From Rhodobiaceae bacterium (GTDB lineage: Bacteria > Pseudomonadota > Alphaproteobacteria > RS24), in the NCBI GenBank assembly GCA_018660505.1, contig JABJKE010000012.1, positions 28,571-92,570 of the forward strand: a stretch of 64,000 nt of DNA. Reading direction: 5' to 3'. Under the pieces are notes generated by a model. It saw only the letters and a list, made by a program, of their open reading frames with translations. It made no database searches and was not told the origin of the DNA. Shown one piece after another: positions 23,072-33,050 of this stretch. The position numbers were made by a program, and so were the translations under genes. Each line of letters begins with the position of its first letter. Position 1 is the stretch's first letter.

Positions 23072-23607
23072 TCGTTAAATTCGAAACGATAGACGCCCCA
23101 CAGCATGTCGCGCTGAACCCAGCCGTCATGGCCTTCGAGGTCTATCTCGCACCAATCGCCTTCGCAGTCTTCCAAGCGACCAATGGCCCCCGATTGCCCA
23201 AGCGCCACCACCCCCGAGCCGATGTCGGGGCGTTGGCGTAAAATCAGTGCATTGGCGGCTTGGCGTAACATGACCGTTCGATTGCCACGCAATAGGCGCG
23301 CGTGCATCCAGCCTTCGGTGCCTTCATGGTCGCGCACTTGGCGCCATTGGCCGTATTCGGCAATAATCTCGAGCGGCAGTCCGCGGCGTTGATATTGGAA
23401 TAAAAGCGGATAGTCTTCGCCAGGCCCGCGGCGCATATTGGCTTCTGATTTATTAACCGACACAAATCGCGGCAATGGCAAGCCGCTATCGCCTAAGGGG
23501 CGGTCGTCTCGGCTGTCTTGTGCGGAAATAGAAAACGGCACTAAGCTGACGACGCTTATCAATAAAACAAAGCCGAGACAAAGGCGAACGATCCACAAAC
23601 GATTCAT
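23068..23607 (-). CDS. Secreted bacterial SH3-domain protein
   Basis: Signal peptide; SVNKSEANMRRGPGEDYPLLFQYQRRGLPLEI and a second SH3-like repeat. Confidence 0.85.
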   Translation of the reverse strand: MNRLWIVRLCLGFVLLISVVSLVPFSISAQDSRDDRPLGDSGLPLPRFVSVNKSEANMRRGPGEDYPLLFQYQRRGLPLEIIAEYGQWRQVRDHEGTEGWMHARLLRGNRTVMLRQAANALILRQRPDIGSGVVALGQSGAIGRLEDCEGDWCEIDLEGHDGWVQRDMLWGVYRFEFND

Positions 23608-23647
23608 ACTCCTTGATACAAATAACCGCTTGCCTCAGCAAGCTTGT

Positions 23648-24418
23648 TTATCGGCCGGTCTCGCCATTATTGGGGTTTTGCGGGTCCCAAGCCAATTTCA
23701 CAAAACGGGCTTTGGCCGCCAAAGCGTCATAAATCAGTAGCCGTCCGGCCAAGCTTTCGCCGGCGCCGCAAATCTCTTTAATCACTTCCACAGCTTGCAA
23801 ACTGCCAATGATGCCGGTCAGTGCGCCCAAAATGCCCGTGGTGGCACAGTCTTCTTCTATGTCGGGCGCTGCGGGCACGAGCGAGCGATAGCACGGCAGC
23901 GGTAGCCCCGCGCTATCTTTCAGCCATGGTTTGAAAGTCGCCACTTGCCCGTCAAATCGACCGACGGCCCCCGACACCAAAATGGTCTGGCTGGCAAAAC
24001 ATGTATCATTCACCACAAACCGCGTCGCAAAATTATCACATGCATCCACCACCACATCATAGCCTGCCAATAGGTCGGCCGCATTTTCTTGGCTCACGCG
24101 TTGGTCTATGGCGCGCACATCTATATGCGGGTTGATGGCGCGCAAAACCTTGGCCGCCACCTCTACTTTGGGCTGACCCAGGTCTTTATCGGTGAACAGA
24201 ATCTGTCGCTGCAAATTAGACAGGGACACCCTATCGTCATCGATGAGCGCCAGAGTGCCGACGCCTGCGGCGGCTAAATATTGCGCCACGGGATGGCCAA
24301 GGCCGCCCATGCCGACAAGGGCGACGCGAGCCGCTTTTAGTTTTTGCTGCCCCGCGCCGCCAATTTCAGGCAGCAGAATATGGCGCTGATAGCGGTCAAT
24401 TTCGCTATCGCTGAGCAT
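23648..24418 (-). CDS. moeB: HesA/MoeB/ThiF family adenylyltransferase
   Basis: RYQRHILLPEIGGAGQQKL, GMGGLGHPVAQYLAAAGVG, DACDNFATR. Confidence 0.88.
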   Translation of the reverse strand: MLSDSEIDRYQRHILLPEIGGAGQQKLKAARVALVGMGGLGHPVAQYLAAAGVGTLALIDDDRVSLSNLQRQILFTDKDLGQPKVEVAAKVLRAINPHIDVRAIDQRVSQENAADLLAGYDVVVDACDNFATRFVVNDTCFASQTILVSGAVGRFDGQVATFKPWLKDSAGLPLPCYRSLVPAAPDIEEDCATTGILGALTGIIGSLQAVEVIKEICGAGESLAGRLLIYDALAAKARFVKLAWDPQNPNNGETGR

Positions 24419-24423
24419 GTGGC

Positions 24424-25395
24424 TTACAGGCCCTCGAACAGGGCAGTAGAGAGATAGCGCTCGGCAAAGCTTGGCAGAATAACAACGATGTTTTTGCCAG
24501 CCATATCGGGGCGCGCGCCCACTTCAAGGGCTGCGGCAATGGCCGCGCCCGAGCTAATGCCGCCCGGCACGCCTTCAAGGCGGGCCAATTGGCGCGCGGT
24601 TTCAAAAGCGGTTTCATTGCCAATGGTAACAATCTCATCGGCCCATTGTTGTTCCATATTGCCGGGCACGAAGCCGGCGCCAATGCCCTGAATTTTATGA
24701 GGGCCCCCATTGCCGCCAGACAGCACGGGGCTGTCTTCGGGTTCGACGGCAATCATTTTTAAACTGTCTTTGCGCGGCTTTAACACCGAGGCAATGCCGG
24801 TAAATGTGCCGCCCGTGCCGACGCCCGAGATAACCACATCGACGCTGCCTTGTGTGTCATTCCAAATTTCTTCGGCCGTGGTGGCGCGGTGAATGGCAGG
24901 GTTGGCGGGATTGTTAAATTGTTGCGGCATCACCCACCCGTCGTTTTCGGCGAGCAAGGCTTCGGCTTGGGCAATCGCGCCTTTCATGCCTTTTTCGGCT
25001 GGCGTCAATTCGAGTTCGGCGCCCAGCAGCAAGAGCATTTTGCGCCGCTCAACCGACATGCTTTCGGGCATGCATAAAATCAACCGATAGCCTTTCGCCG
25101 CGCAAGCAAAAGCCAGCGCGATGCCTGTATTGCCCGACGTCGGCTCGACAATCACGCTGTCGGGCTTAATCTCGCCACTGGCCTCCAGCGCTTCCATCAT
25201 CGCCACGCCGATGCGGTCTTTGACGCTGGCAATGGGGTTGAAAAACTCAAGTTTGGCAAGAATATTGGCATGGCACCCGTGTTCGGCAGCGATGCGGCCA
25301 AGCTGGACAATCGGCGTATTGCCAATGGTCTCGGTAATCGATGTATAGACTTTGCCGCGGCCGGGTTGGCTGTCTGGCTTTTGGGTCTCGCTCAT
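24424..25395 (-). CDS. cysK: Cysteine synthase A
   Basis: [41 protein letters not shown]. Confidence 0.96.
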   Translation of the reverse strand: MSETQKPDSQPGRGKVYTSITETIGNTPIVQLGRIAAEHGCHANILAKLEFFNPIASVKDRIGVAMMEALEASGEIKPDSVIVEPTSGNTGIALAFACAAKGYRLILCMPESMSVERRKMLLLLGAELELTPAEKGMKGAIAQAEALLAENDGWVMPQQFNNPANPAIHRATTAEEIWNDTQGSVDVVISGVGTGGTFTGIASVLKPRKDSLKMIAVEPEDSPVLSGGNGGPHKIQGIGAGFVPGNMEQQWADEIVTIGNETAFETARQLARLEGVPGGISSGAAIAAALEVGARPDMAGKNIVVILPSFAERYLSTALFEGL

Positions 25396-25407
25396 GTCTG
25401 TCTCCTG

Positions 25408-25842
25408 CTAAATGGTGAAATCGCCAACGTCGCGTTGTTGGGTTTCGGTATTATGGCATAAATCGGCAATGCTGGTGTCGCCCACGGCTTGGCTTAAGGC
25501 GGTTTGCAGCTGGGCATGAAAGGGCTCAACAATCTCGCGGCATAAATCAGAGCGCGAGCTGACGCCATCGGTTTCTTTGTCTAAGGTCTCAATCACTTCA
25601 AAAATTTCGCGCACGCTGATGCGTCGGCGTTCGCGCGCCAAACGATAGCCACCGCGCGGGCCGCGCACGCCGCGCAGAATATTGGCTTTCACCAAAGCTT
25701 GCATAATTTGTTCGAGATAGCGCTGCGGCACACCTTGGCGTTCGGTAATTTCTCGCGCTTGCACGGGGTTGGGGCGGGCGTGTAAAGCCACGTCCAAAAC
25801 CGCCTCCAGCGCCATCAGAGATTTACGCGATAATTGTATCAT
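25408..25842 (-). CDS. Rrf2-family transcriptional regulator
   Basis: [54 protein letters not shown]; 4-bp overlap with dut. Confidence 0.92.
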   Translation of the reverse strand: MIQLSRKSLMALEAVLDVALHARPNPVQAREITERQGVPQRYLEQIMQALVKANILRGVRGPRGGYRLARERRRISVREIFEVIETLDKETDGVSSRSDLCREIVEPFHAQLQTALSQAVGDTSIADLCHNTETQQRDVGDFTI

Positions 25843-26318
25843 GTGAGCCCCGGTTTATCGCTCGCATCGGTTCCGGTGGAGCCAAAGCCCCCTAGCCCGC
25901 GCGCCGTTTCGTCCAGCGTCTCTACTTCGATTAAACTGGCTTGCACGACGGGGGCGATAATCATCTGCGCGATGCGCATATTGCGTTCCACGGTAAAATC
26001 TTCCTGACCCAGATTGATCAGGATGATTTTTACCTCGCCGCGATAATCGCTATCAATCGTGCCCGGCGTGTTCAAAACAGTAAGCCCATGTTTGGCGGCC
26101 AATCCCGAGCGCGGGCGCACTTGCGCTTCAAACCCTTTCGGCATGGCCATCGACAAGCCGGTGGGCACCATGGCTTGCTGGCCAGGTTGCAAAACCATAG
26201 TCTCGCCTTCGGCCAAAGCGGCGCGCAAATCCATGCCTGCCGCCTCGTCGGTTTCATAGGCAGGCAGCGCGAGGCCCTTGGCGTGGTCTAATCGTTTAAT
26301 TTCAATACGCGGGCTCAT
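25839..26318 (-). CDS. dut: dUTP diphosphatase
   Basis: [45 protein letters not shown]. Confidence 0.97.
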   Translation of the reverse strand: MSPRIEIKRLDHAKGLALPAYETDEAAGMDLRAALAEGETMVLQPGQQAMVPTGLSMAMPKGFEAQVRPRSGLAAKHGLTVLNTPGTIDSDYRGEVKIILINLGQEDFTVERNMRIAQMIIAPVVQASLIEVETLDETARGLGGFGSTGTDASDKPGLT

Positions 26319-26330
26319 CAGCGGCTTCCT

Positions 26331-27629
26331 TTACGAGGTCTTGCGGGAATTAAAATAGCCGGCAATATGCTCGGCCAGTTTTTGGGCGGTCTCGGTTTTG
26401 CTCATTTGACCAAAAGCCTCGACGTTATTTTGGCTGACCAGCGTGGCGGCATTTTCATCTCCGCCCATCACGCCGCCTTCAATGCCGCTGTCGAGGGCGA
26501 CATTATTGGCGATAATCCAATCGCAGTTTTTGCGGGCTAATTTATCGCGGGCAAAAGCTTCCACATTGTGCGTCTCGGCGGCAAAGCCGATTAGCAGTTC
26601 TGGTTTTTTGTCAGAGGCGCCCAGACTGGCGAGAATATCGCGGTTCTCGCGCAAGGCTAAGTCGGGCAGGCCGGTTTCGGTTTTTTTCAATTTTTGGTCG
26701 GCGCAAACATCGGGTCGCCAATCGGCCACGGCGGCGGTCATCACGCCAATATCGACGGGCAAAAGCGCATGGCAGGCGGCATACATTTCATCGGCGGTCT
26801 CTAGCCGATGCATTTTAACGCCAGCCACATCGGCCAAAGCGGTGGGGCCAGAAACCAAATGCACCTCGGCCCCCATGGCGGCCAAAGCGCCCGCAATCGC
26901 ATAGCCTTGTTTGCCAGACGAACGATTGGCGATATAGCGCACCGGGTCTATCGGCTCATGGGTGGGGCCTGCTGTTATCAAGACTTTTTTGCCTTTTAGC
27001 AACGGCGCCTGCGCCCCCCTCAGCAAAGGCGCGTGCGCGCCCCCCAGTAAAGGCGCGTCCGCGCCCCCCAGCAAGGCAGCGGCGCGGGCGGCAATCTCGC
27101 TCGGCTCGCTCATCCGCCCGAGGCCAAATTCGCCACAGGCCATATCGCCTTCTTCGGGGCCCACAAAATGCAGCCCATCGGTTTTCAATTGCGCCAAATT
27201 GCGTTGCGTCGCGGCATGTTTCCACATGCGCACATTCATGGCGGGCGCCAACATCACCGGCTTATCGGTGGCCAGCAAAGTGGTCGAGGCCAAATCATTG
27301 GCGATGCCTTGGGCGGCTTTGGCCATTAGGTCGGCGGTGGCGGGCGCCACGAGAATAAGCTCGGCGTCGCGCGACAATTGAATGTGGCCCATCTCGGCCT
27401 CATCGGTCAGGTCGAAGAGATTTTCATAGACTTTATCGCCCGACACAGAGGCCAGCGAAAGCGGCGAGACAAATTGCTCGGCCGCCTTGGTCAGCAAACA
27501 GCGCACAGCCAGCCCTTGGGCGCGCAATTGGCGCACCAAATCGGGGGCTTTATAGGCAGCAATACCGCCGCCAATAATTAACAAAACGCGCTTCATAATG
27601 ACCTTTCTTTCGACACTCTTGCTCGACAA
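26331..27629 (-). CDS. coaBC: Bifunctional phosphopantothenoylcysteine decarboxylase/synthase (start probably about 27596)
   Basis: GGGIAAYKAPDLVRQLRAQG, APAMNVRMW, VLITAGPTHEPIDPVRYIANRSSGKQGYA. Confidence 0.95.
   Translation of the reverse strand: MSSKSVERKVIMKRVLLIIGGGIAAYKAPDLVRQLRAQGLAVRCLLTKAAEQFVSPLSLASVSGDKVYENLFDLTDEAEMGHIQLSRDAELILVAPATADLMAKAAQGIANDLASTTLLATDKPVMLAPAMNVRMWKHAATQRNLAQLKTDGLHFVGPEEGDMACGEFGLGRMSEPSEIAARAAALLGGADAPLLGGAHAPLLRGAQAPLLKGKKVLITAGPTHEPIDPVRYIANRSSGKQGYAIAGALAAMGAEVHLVSGPTALADVAGVKMHRLETADEMYAACHALLPVDIGVMTAAVADWRPDVCADQKLKKTETGLPDLALRENRDILASLGASDKKPELLIGFAAETHNVEAFARDKLARKNCDWIIANNVALDSGIEGGVMGGDENAATLVSQNNVEAFGQMSKTETAQKLAEHIAGYFNSRKTS
27001..27072. repeat. 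Three copies of a 24-bp tandem repeat inside coaBC
   Basis: 27001-27024, 27025-27048, 27049-27072; encodes GGADAPLL-GGAHAPLL-RGAQAPLL on the minus strand. Confidence 0.85.
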
Positions 27630-27714
27630 TGGACGCCACTCTAGCGTCTAAAGCCATAATCTCCAAAAAAAATATGTAAATAAAGAGAATTCCCAAATAG
27701 GCCGTGCGGCGGGG

Positions 27715-29265
27715 TTAAAAACCCCCCGTGAGAGCCGTCGTGAGCGCCATCGCCAGCGCGCCAAGAGAGGCCGCCAAAGCGGCCAATCCGAGACCCCGCG
27801 CCAGCTTGTCATTCTGGTTGGTACCGCCATCGGTCGGGTCTTGCTTGGCCATGGTTTCTAGGGCGGCGGCACCGCGTTCGGCTTGGGCCAAAGTCTCTGG
27901 CAAGCGGCGCAGAGCGCGCAAAGTAGAGCCCGCATTCTCGCGCATGTCGCGGAAAACAGCCTCGGGCCCAATTTGGCGGCGCAGCCAATCGGCCACCAGG
28001 GTTTCGCTGGCATCCCAAATATTAATCTTCGGGTCGAAGCTGCGCGCCACGCCCTCCACCGTCACCATGGTTTTTTGCAGCAGCAACAGCTGGGGCTGGG
28101 TGGCCATGTCAAATTGTTCGGTAATGGCAAACAGCTGGCTCAACACGCGGCCCATGGAAATGTCATCGGCGTCGCGGTCGCGTATCGGCTCCCCGACGGA
28201 GCGCAAAGCTTGAGCAAATTCATAGACGTCATGATGCTCTGGCACATAGCCGGCCTCGATATGGACTTGCGCCAATTTCACGTAATCGCGGGTGATGAAG
28301 CCATGTAATATTTCGGCCAAAAAGCGGCGACTGTCTTTATCGAGGCGGCCGCAAATACCCAAATCAATGGCAACAATCGTGCCATCTTTTTGCACCAAGA
28401 GATTGCCTTGATGCATGTCGGCATGAAAAAACCCGTCGCGCAAAACCAGGGTTAGGAAAATCTGCAACAGGCGGGTCGCCAAATCGGAGAGGTCATGGCC
28501 GTCTTTTTGAAGCCCTTCGATATCGGCGGCCGATACGCCCTCTATCCAGCTCATGGTCAGCACGCGGCGCCCGCTGGCTTCCCAAATAATATCGGGAACG
28601 CGGAAGCCTTTGTCTTGCTGGGTGTTTTCGGCCATCTCGGAAAGCGCGGCGGCTTCCATCCGAAAATCGGTTTCGCCATTGATGGAGCGGGCCAAAGTGG
28701 TGATGGCATCGACCGGGCGCAAGCGATGGGTGATGGGGAAAAACCGCTCCGCCCATTTGGCGACGCGGCCCAATAGGGCTAATTCTGCGCGCAGACGTTC
28801 TTCCACGCCCGGGCGGAGAAATTTCACCGCTAATTTTTGCCCAGTTTCGCGATGCGTCGCCACATGCACTTGGGCGATGGAGGCGGCGGCGATGGGCGGC
28901 CCCATGTCTTTTAAAATGGCCTCGGCATGGTCCAGCTCAGTGGCGAGCAGGCGGGCCACTTGCTTGTCGCCAAACGGCGGCAGTCGGTCTTGCAAATGCC
29001 GTAAATCTTGTGCCATGGCCACGCCAATAATGTCGGAGCGGGTGGCGAGAAATTGACCGAGCTTGATATAGGTGGGGCCTAATTTGCGAATTCTATCGGA
29101 GAGGGCTTGGCCGCGCTGGTCGTCGCGAAAGCGTTTGGAGCCAAGGGTAAACAGACGCCGCGCCACGCGGATGCGCAAAGGCGCTTCGGTAAAAAAATCG
29201 GGCGGCAAAAGCGCGTCTTGCGCCAGCAGCAATCGCATCATGCGGAGGAGGCGCAAAAAACCCAT
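27715..29265 (-). CDS. ubiB: UbiB family ubiquinone biosynthesis kinase-like protein
   Basis: LGPTYIKLGQFLATRSDIIG, ADMHQGNLLV, IDLGICGRL. Confidence 0.95.
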   Translation of the reverse strand: MGFLRLLRMMRLLLAQDALLPPDFFTEAPLRIRVARRLFTLGSKRFRDDQRGQALSDRIRKLGPTYIKLGQFLATRSDIIGVAMAQDLRHLQDRLPPFGDKQVARLLATELDHAEAILKDMGPPIAAASIAQVHVATHRETGQKLAVKFLRPGVEERLRAELALLGRVAKWAERFFPITHRLRPVDAITTLARSINGETDFRMEAAALSEMAENTQQDKGFRVPDIIWEASGRRVLTMSWIEGVSAADIEGLQKDGHDLSDLATRLLQIFLTLVLRDGFFHADMHQGNLLVQKDGTIVAIDLGICGRLDKDSRRFLAEILHGFITRDYVKLAQVHIEAGYVPEHHDVYEFAQALRSVGEPIRDRDADDISMGRVLSQLFAITEQFDMATQPQLLLLQKTMVTVEGVARSFDPKINIWDASETLVADWLRRQIGPEAVFRDMRENAGSTLRALRRLPETLAQAERGAAALETMAKQDPTDGGTNQNDKLARGLGLAALAASLGALAMALTTALTGGF

Positions 29266-29267
29266 CG

Positions 29268-30065
29268 CTAGCGCTTCCAGCCCATATGCAAAGCGGCAAT
29301 GCCGCCGCTCAGCAAATCATATTTCGGGCGCATAAAGCCGGCCGCTTGCAGCTCATCGGCGAAAGCTTGCGCGGGCGGAAATTGGCGAATGCTTTCCACC
29401 AAATATTGATAGGCCGAGGCATCGCCCGTCACCGCGCCGCCCATGGGGGGGATGACGTTGAAGGAATAAGCGTCATAGGCTTTTTGCAATAATCGGCTCG
29501 GCATATGCGAAAACTCGAGGCAGACAAATCGCCCGCCCGGTTTTAAAACCCGCAGCATATCGCGCAAAGCCACATCGCGGCGCGTCACATTGCGAATGCC
29601 AAAAGCAATGCTCACCATATCGACGCTATTGTCGGGCAAGGGCAGGGCTTCGGCGGTGCCGGTTAAAAAATCGACTTGGGCGCGTTCGTCCCTCTGGTTG
29701 ATGCCTTCGCGCAAAGCCCGCTCGGCGCCCACACGCACCATCTCGGCATTGGCATCTATTACTTGCGCGCTCAAGCGAGAGCCCAATTTTTGGGCGCGCG
29801 CGACGGCGCGAAAAGCGATATCGCCCGTGCCGCCCGCCACATCGACGAGGCGCAACTGGCTGTTTGGGCGCAGGTGTAAGGCTTCGAGCATACGGCGTTT
29901 CCATAGGCGATGCAGCCCCGCCGACATGAGATCATTCATCAGATCATATTTATCGGCCACGCTATCAAAAACGCCGCGAACCAGACCCTGTTTTTCGCCC
30001 ATATCGACGGTGCGAAACCCAAAATGGGTCGTGTCTTGCGGGTTGGATTTTATCGGCTCACTCAT
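29268..30065 (-). CDS. ubiE: Demethylmenaquinone/2-polyprenyl-benzoquinol methyltransferase UbiE
   Basis: FGFRTVDMGEKQGLVRGVFDSVADKYDLMNDLMSAGLHRLWK; start trimmed from ORF start 30212 to MSEPIKSN. Confidence 0.95.
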   Translation of the reverse strand: MSEPIKSNPQDTTHFGFRTVDMGEKQGLVRGVFDSVADKYDLMNDLMSAGLHRLWKRRMLEALHLRPNSQLRLVDVAGGTGDIAFRAVARAQKLGSRLSAQVIDANAEMVRVGAERALREGINQRDERAQVDFLTGTAEALPLPDNSVDMVSIAFGIRNVTRRDVALRDMLRVLKPGGRFVCLEFSHMPSRLLQKAYDAYSFNVIPPMGGAVTGDASAYQYLVESIRQFPPAQAFADELQAAGFMRPKYDLLSGGIAALHMGWKR

Positions 30066-30240
30066 CGAGGCGGAAGATAGCCGAAACTCGGGGGCATAGC
30101 AAACAAGGCAAAGAGAGCCAATTGGCGCACCTCGGCCAACTGGGCCAACTGGGCCCGCTCCGTTAACCTGGGCCCACTGCGCCCATTGCGCCAAGACGAA
30201 ATCATTTTGCACGCCTCCGCTTTGGCTCTATGCTGCGCCC

Positions 30241-31119
30241 ATGCCTGAATTACCGGAAGTAGAAACCGTGCGGCGCGGTCTGTCGCCCCATATTGAAGGC
30301 CGTAAAATTACGAGCGTGCATCTGGCGCGCCCTGATTTGCGGTTTCCTTTCCCGGCGGGATTTGCCGAGCGATTGACCGGTGCCACGATTACCCACTTCG
30401 GGCGGCGTGCCAAATATTTGCTGGCCGAGATGGCGAAATCTGGCGAGACGTTTTATTGGCTCAGCCATTTGGGCATGACCGGGCGCTATATGTTGGAGAC
30501 CCCCAATCAAGATAAATTAGAACCCGGCCTTTACGCCCATGAGGTGGCGCAGCCCGTGGCGCTGAAACATGTGCATGTGCGCCTTGGGTTCGAGGATGGC
30601 ACGATTTTATCTTATGCCGACCCGCGCCGCTTTGGCTTTATGGATTTAGTAGAAGGGGCGCCCGACAATACGCCGTTTCTCTCAGACCTTGGGCCCGAGC
30701 CTTTGAGCAATGAATTTCATTTAGAGGGGCTGCTGGCCGCATGTGCAACGCGCAAGAGCCCGATTAAAAATGTGCTGCTCGACCAACGCGTGGTGTCGGG
30801 GCTGGGCAATATATATGTCTGCGAGGCTTTATTTATGGCCGGCATTAGCCCGCGTCGATTGGCGGCCAATGTGGGCGCAAAGCGTCTGGCGCGTTTGGTT
30901 CCCGCCATTCGCGATGTTCTGGCGCGCGCCATTGCGGCGGGCGGCTCGAGCTTGCGCGATTTTGCCGATAGCGATGGCAAGCTGGGATATTTCCAGCATA
31001 ATTTTCTGGTCTATGATCAACAGGGCAAGCCCTGTTCGACGAAAACCTGCCATGCTAGCATTCAACGTATCGTGCAATCGGGGCGGTCGAGTTTTTACTG
31101 CCCGAAATGTCAAAGATGA
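30241..31119 (+). CDS. mutM: Formamidopyrimidine-DNA glycosylase
   Basis: MPELPEVETVRRGL, LDQRVVSGLGNIYVCEALF, C-terminal zinc finger. Confidence 0.97.
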   Translation: MPELPEVETVRRGLSPHIEGRKITSVHLARPDLRFPFPAGFAERLTGATITHFGRRAKYLLAEMAKSGETFYWLSHLGMTGRYMLETPNQDKLEPGLYAHEVAQPVALKHVHVRLGFEDGTILSYADPRRFGFMDLVEGAPDNTPFLSDLGPEPLSNEFHLEGLLAACATRKSPIKNVLLDQRVVSGLGNIYVCEALFMAGISPRRLAANVGAKRLARLVPAIRDVLARAIAAGGSSLRDFADSDGKLGYFQHNFLVYDQQGKPCSTKTCHASIQRIVQSGRSSFYCPKCQR

Positions 31120-31123
31120 AGAG

Positions 31124-31519
31124 ATGAGTGTCATGCGCCAATTATCCTATATCTTCTTCGTGGCGGCTCTGGCTTTCGCTCCGGCTTCCGCCGCCCCCGC
31201 GCAATATCTCTCGGCGGCTCCCGATATTCCCCTGGCGGAGGGTTTACAAGAATTGCCCGAGGGAACGCTTGTGTTCGACAAGCCGCAAGGCCGCATTTTG
31301 CAAATGACGGCGGCGCAAGCTGCGGGCGCGAGCGCGCAAACGGCGCGTCAATTTTATCGTGCCAGCCTGCCCAACCTCGGCTGGGAGATGCGCAAATCGA
31401 AACCCCAGGATAGCAATATCTTGACTTTCACCCGCAAAGGCGAAACTTTACAACTTACTTTTAGCGCCGATTTAGTGATTTTTGATCTAACGCCGCAAAG
31501 CCCCTATTTTGAGGACTGA
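31124..31519 (+). CDS. Small secreted/periplasmic protein of unknown function
   Basis: Signal peptide MRQLSYIFFVAALAFAPASA; true start 31124 or 31133 within the longer ORF; between mutM and ech. Confidence 0.75.
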   Translation: MSVMRQLSYIFFVAALAFAPASAAPAQYLSAAPDIPLAEGLQELPEGTLVFDKPQGRILQMTAAQAAGASAQTARQFYRASLPNLGWEMRKSKPQDSNILTFTRKGETLQLTFSADLVIFDLTPQSPYFED

Positions 31520-31522
31520 CTT

Positions 31523-32299
31523 ATGAAATATGAAAACATTCTGGTTGAAACCCGGGGCCGTGTCGGCCTGATTACGCTGCATCGCCCGCAGGCCCTCAAC
31601 GCGCTGTGCAATGATTTAATGGATGAGCTGACCCATGCCGTCGAAGGGTTTGAGGCCGACCCAGATATTGGCTGCATGGTGCTAACGGGGTCGCCCAAAG
31701 CTTTTGCGGCTGGGGCGGACATTAAAGAAATGTCGTCCAAAACCTATGCCGATGTGATGGCGGAAGACTTTATTACCGCCAATTGGGAGGCCGTGGCCAA
31801 GGCACGCAAACCGATTGTCGCGGCGGTGGCAGGCTATGCGCTGGGCGGCGGCTGCGAGCTGGCCATGATGTGTGACTTTATTCTGGCCGCCGATACGGCG
31901 AAATTCGGTCAGCCGGAAATTAACCTCGGCGTTATTCCAGGGGCTGGCGGCACGCAGCGGCTCACCCGCTTTGTCGGCAAATCGAAAGCCATGGAAATGT
32001 GCCTCACGGGGCGCATGATGGAGGCCGAAGAAGCCGAACGCTGCGGGCTTGTCTCGCGGATTATTCCCGCCGATGACTTGATTGACGAAGCGGTGGGCGT
32101 GGCCACCAAAATTGCTGAGAAATCTTTGCCATCCGTCTATGTGGCCAAAGAATGTGTCGATGTGGCTTATGAAACCAGCCTGCGCGAAGGCGTGCATTAT
32201 GAACGCCGTGTGTTTCATGCGCTGTTTGCTTTTGAAGATCAAAGCGAGGGCATGGCAGCCTTTGTTGAGAAGCGGGCGCCCAAGTTTAAACATAAATAA
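31523..32299 (+). CDS. Enoyl-CoA hydratase
   Basis: [48 protein letters not shown]. Confidence 0.95.
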   Translation: MKYENILVETRGRVGLITLHRPQALNALCNDLMDELTHAVEGFEADPDIGCMVLTGSPKAFAAGADIKEMSSKTYADVMAEDFITANWEAVAKARKPIVAAVAGYALGGGCELAMMCDFILAADTAKFGQPEINLGVIPGAGGTQRLTRFVGKSKAMEMCLTGRMMEAEEAERCGLVSRIIPADDLIDEAVGVATKIAEKSLPSVYVAKECVDVAYETSLREGVHYERRVFHALFAFEDQSEGMAAFVEKRAPKFKHK

Positions 32300-32425
32300 G
32301 CTTGAGCTTTATCGCGGGCGGGAATTATACCAACAGGGTGTTGACCTTATGGCTATGGCGGCCTATAACGCGCCCTCAGGTGGTTTTTGCCGCCAATAGA
32401 TTTTTATGATTTAGGATTTAAGATT

Positions 32426-32689
32426 ATGGCCAATAACAAATCAGCCAAGAAAATGGTTCGTAAAATCGAGCGCCGCACGGAACGCAACCGTGACCAGCGT
32501 TCGCGCATGCGCACCTTTATCCGCCGCGTCGAAGAAGCCGTGGTGGCTGGCAATAAAGACGAAGCTGTCGAAGCCTTGCGCATCGCCCAGCCTGCGATTG
32601 CCAAAGCCGGTCAAAAAGGTTTGATGCATAAACGCACGGCGTCGCGCAAAGTATCGCGTCTGTCGAAGAGCGTGAGCGCCATCGTTTAG
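32426..32689 (+). CDS. rpsT: 30S ribosomal protein S20
   Basis: [33 protein letters not shown]; start trimmed from 32387. Confidence 0.96.
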   Translation: MANNKSAKKMVRKIERRTERNRDQRSRMRTFIRRVEEAVVAGNKDEAVEALRIAQPAIAKAGQKGLMHKRTASRKVSRLSKSVSAIV

Positions 32690-32708
32690 GCAGCGCCTCT
32701 CATCTCTT

Positions 32709-32738
32709 AAAAAGCCCGCGCTTGTCGCGGGTTTTTTT
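32709..32738 (+). terminator. Intrinsic terminator after rpsT
   Basis: AAAGCCCGCG-cttgt-CGCGGGTTTTTTT. Confidence 0.85.
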
Positions 32739-33050
32739 GTGCCCGCTGGTTTGTCTCCTCTATCGGCGGGTCAAAAAAAGTTCCTAAAATGACGGCGAAA
32801 CTTTTGGGTAACAGCCTCGGAAATTCGAATTATTTTTAAAAAATTGAAAAAAAAGCTTCTGTTCTTGTTTCTTTCCCGTTGCTAACTCGGCCTCTTATTC
32901 GTATCGTCTTGGAACGTTGAAACCCGCAGTTTCTTGGGGATTTTTGGGAATTTAAACTTTCGACCAGAATCGTCAAATGGAATCAACAGGCTAGGCGCAA
33001 CAACAATAATTCCTCTCTATCCAGGGCGGGCATTTTTTAGGGATAACGTG

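Noticed and set aside
30066-30212. 49-aa N-terminal extension of UbiE in the ORF track
   Set aside because: Repeat-derived low-complexity sequence; conserved UbiE start is MSEPIKSNPQDTTHFGFRTVD
32934-33050. 39-aa N-terminal extension of DnaA
   Set aside because: Falls in the leader; MSEQTGKTE start follows a plausible RBS region
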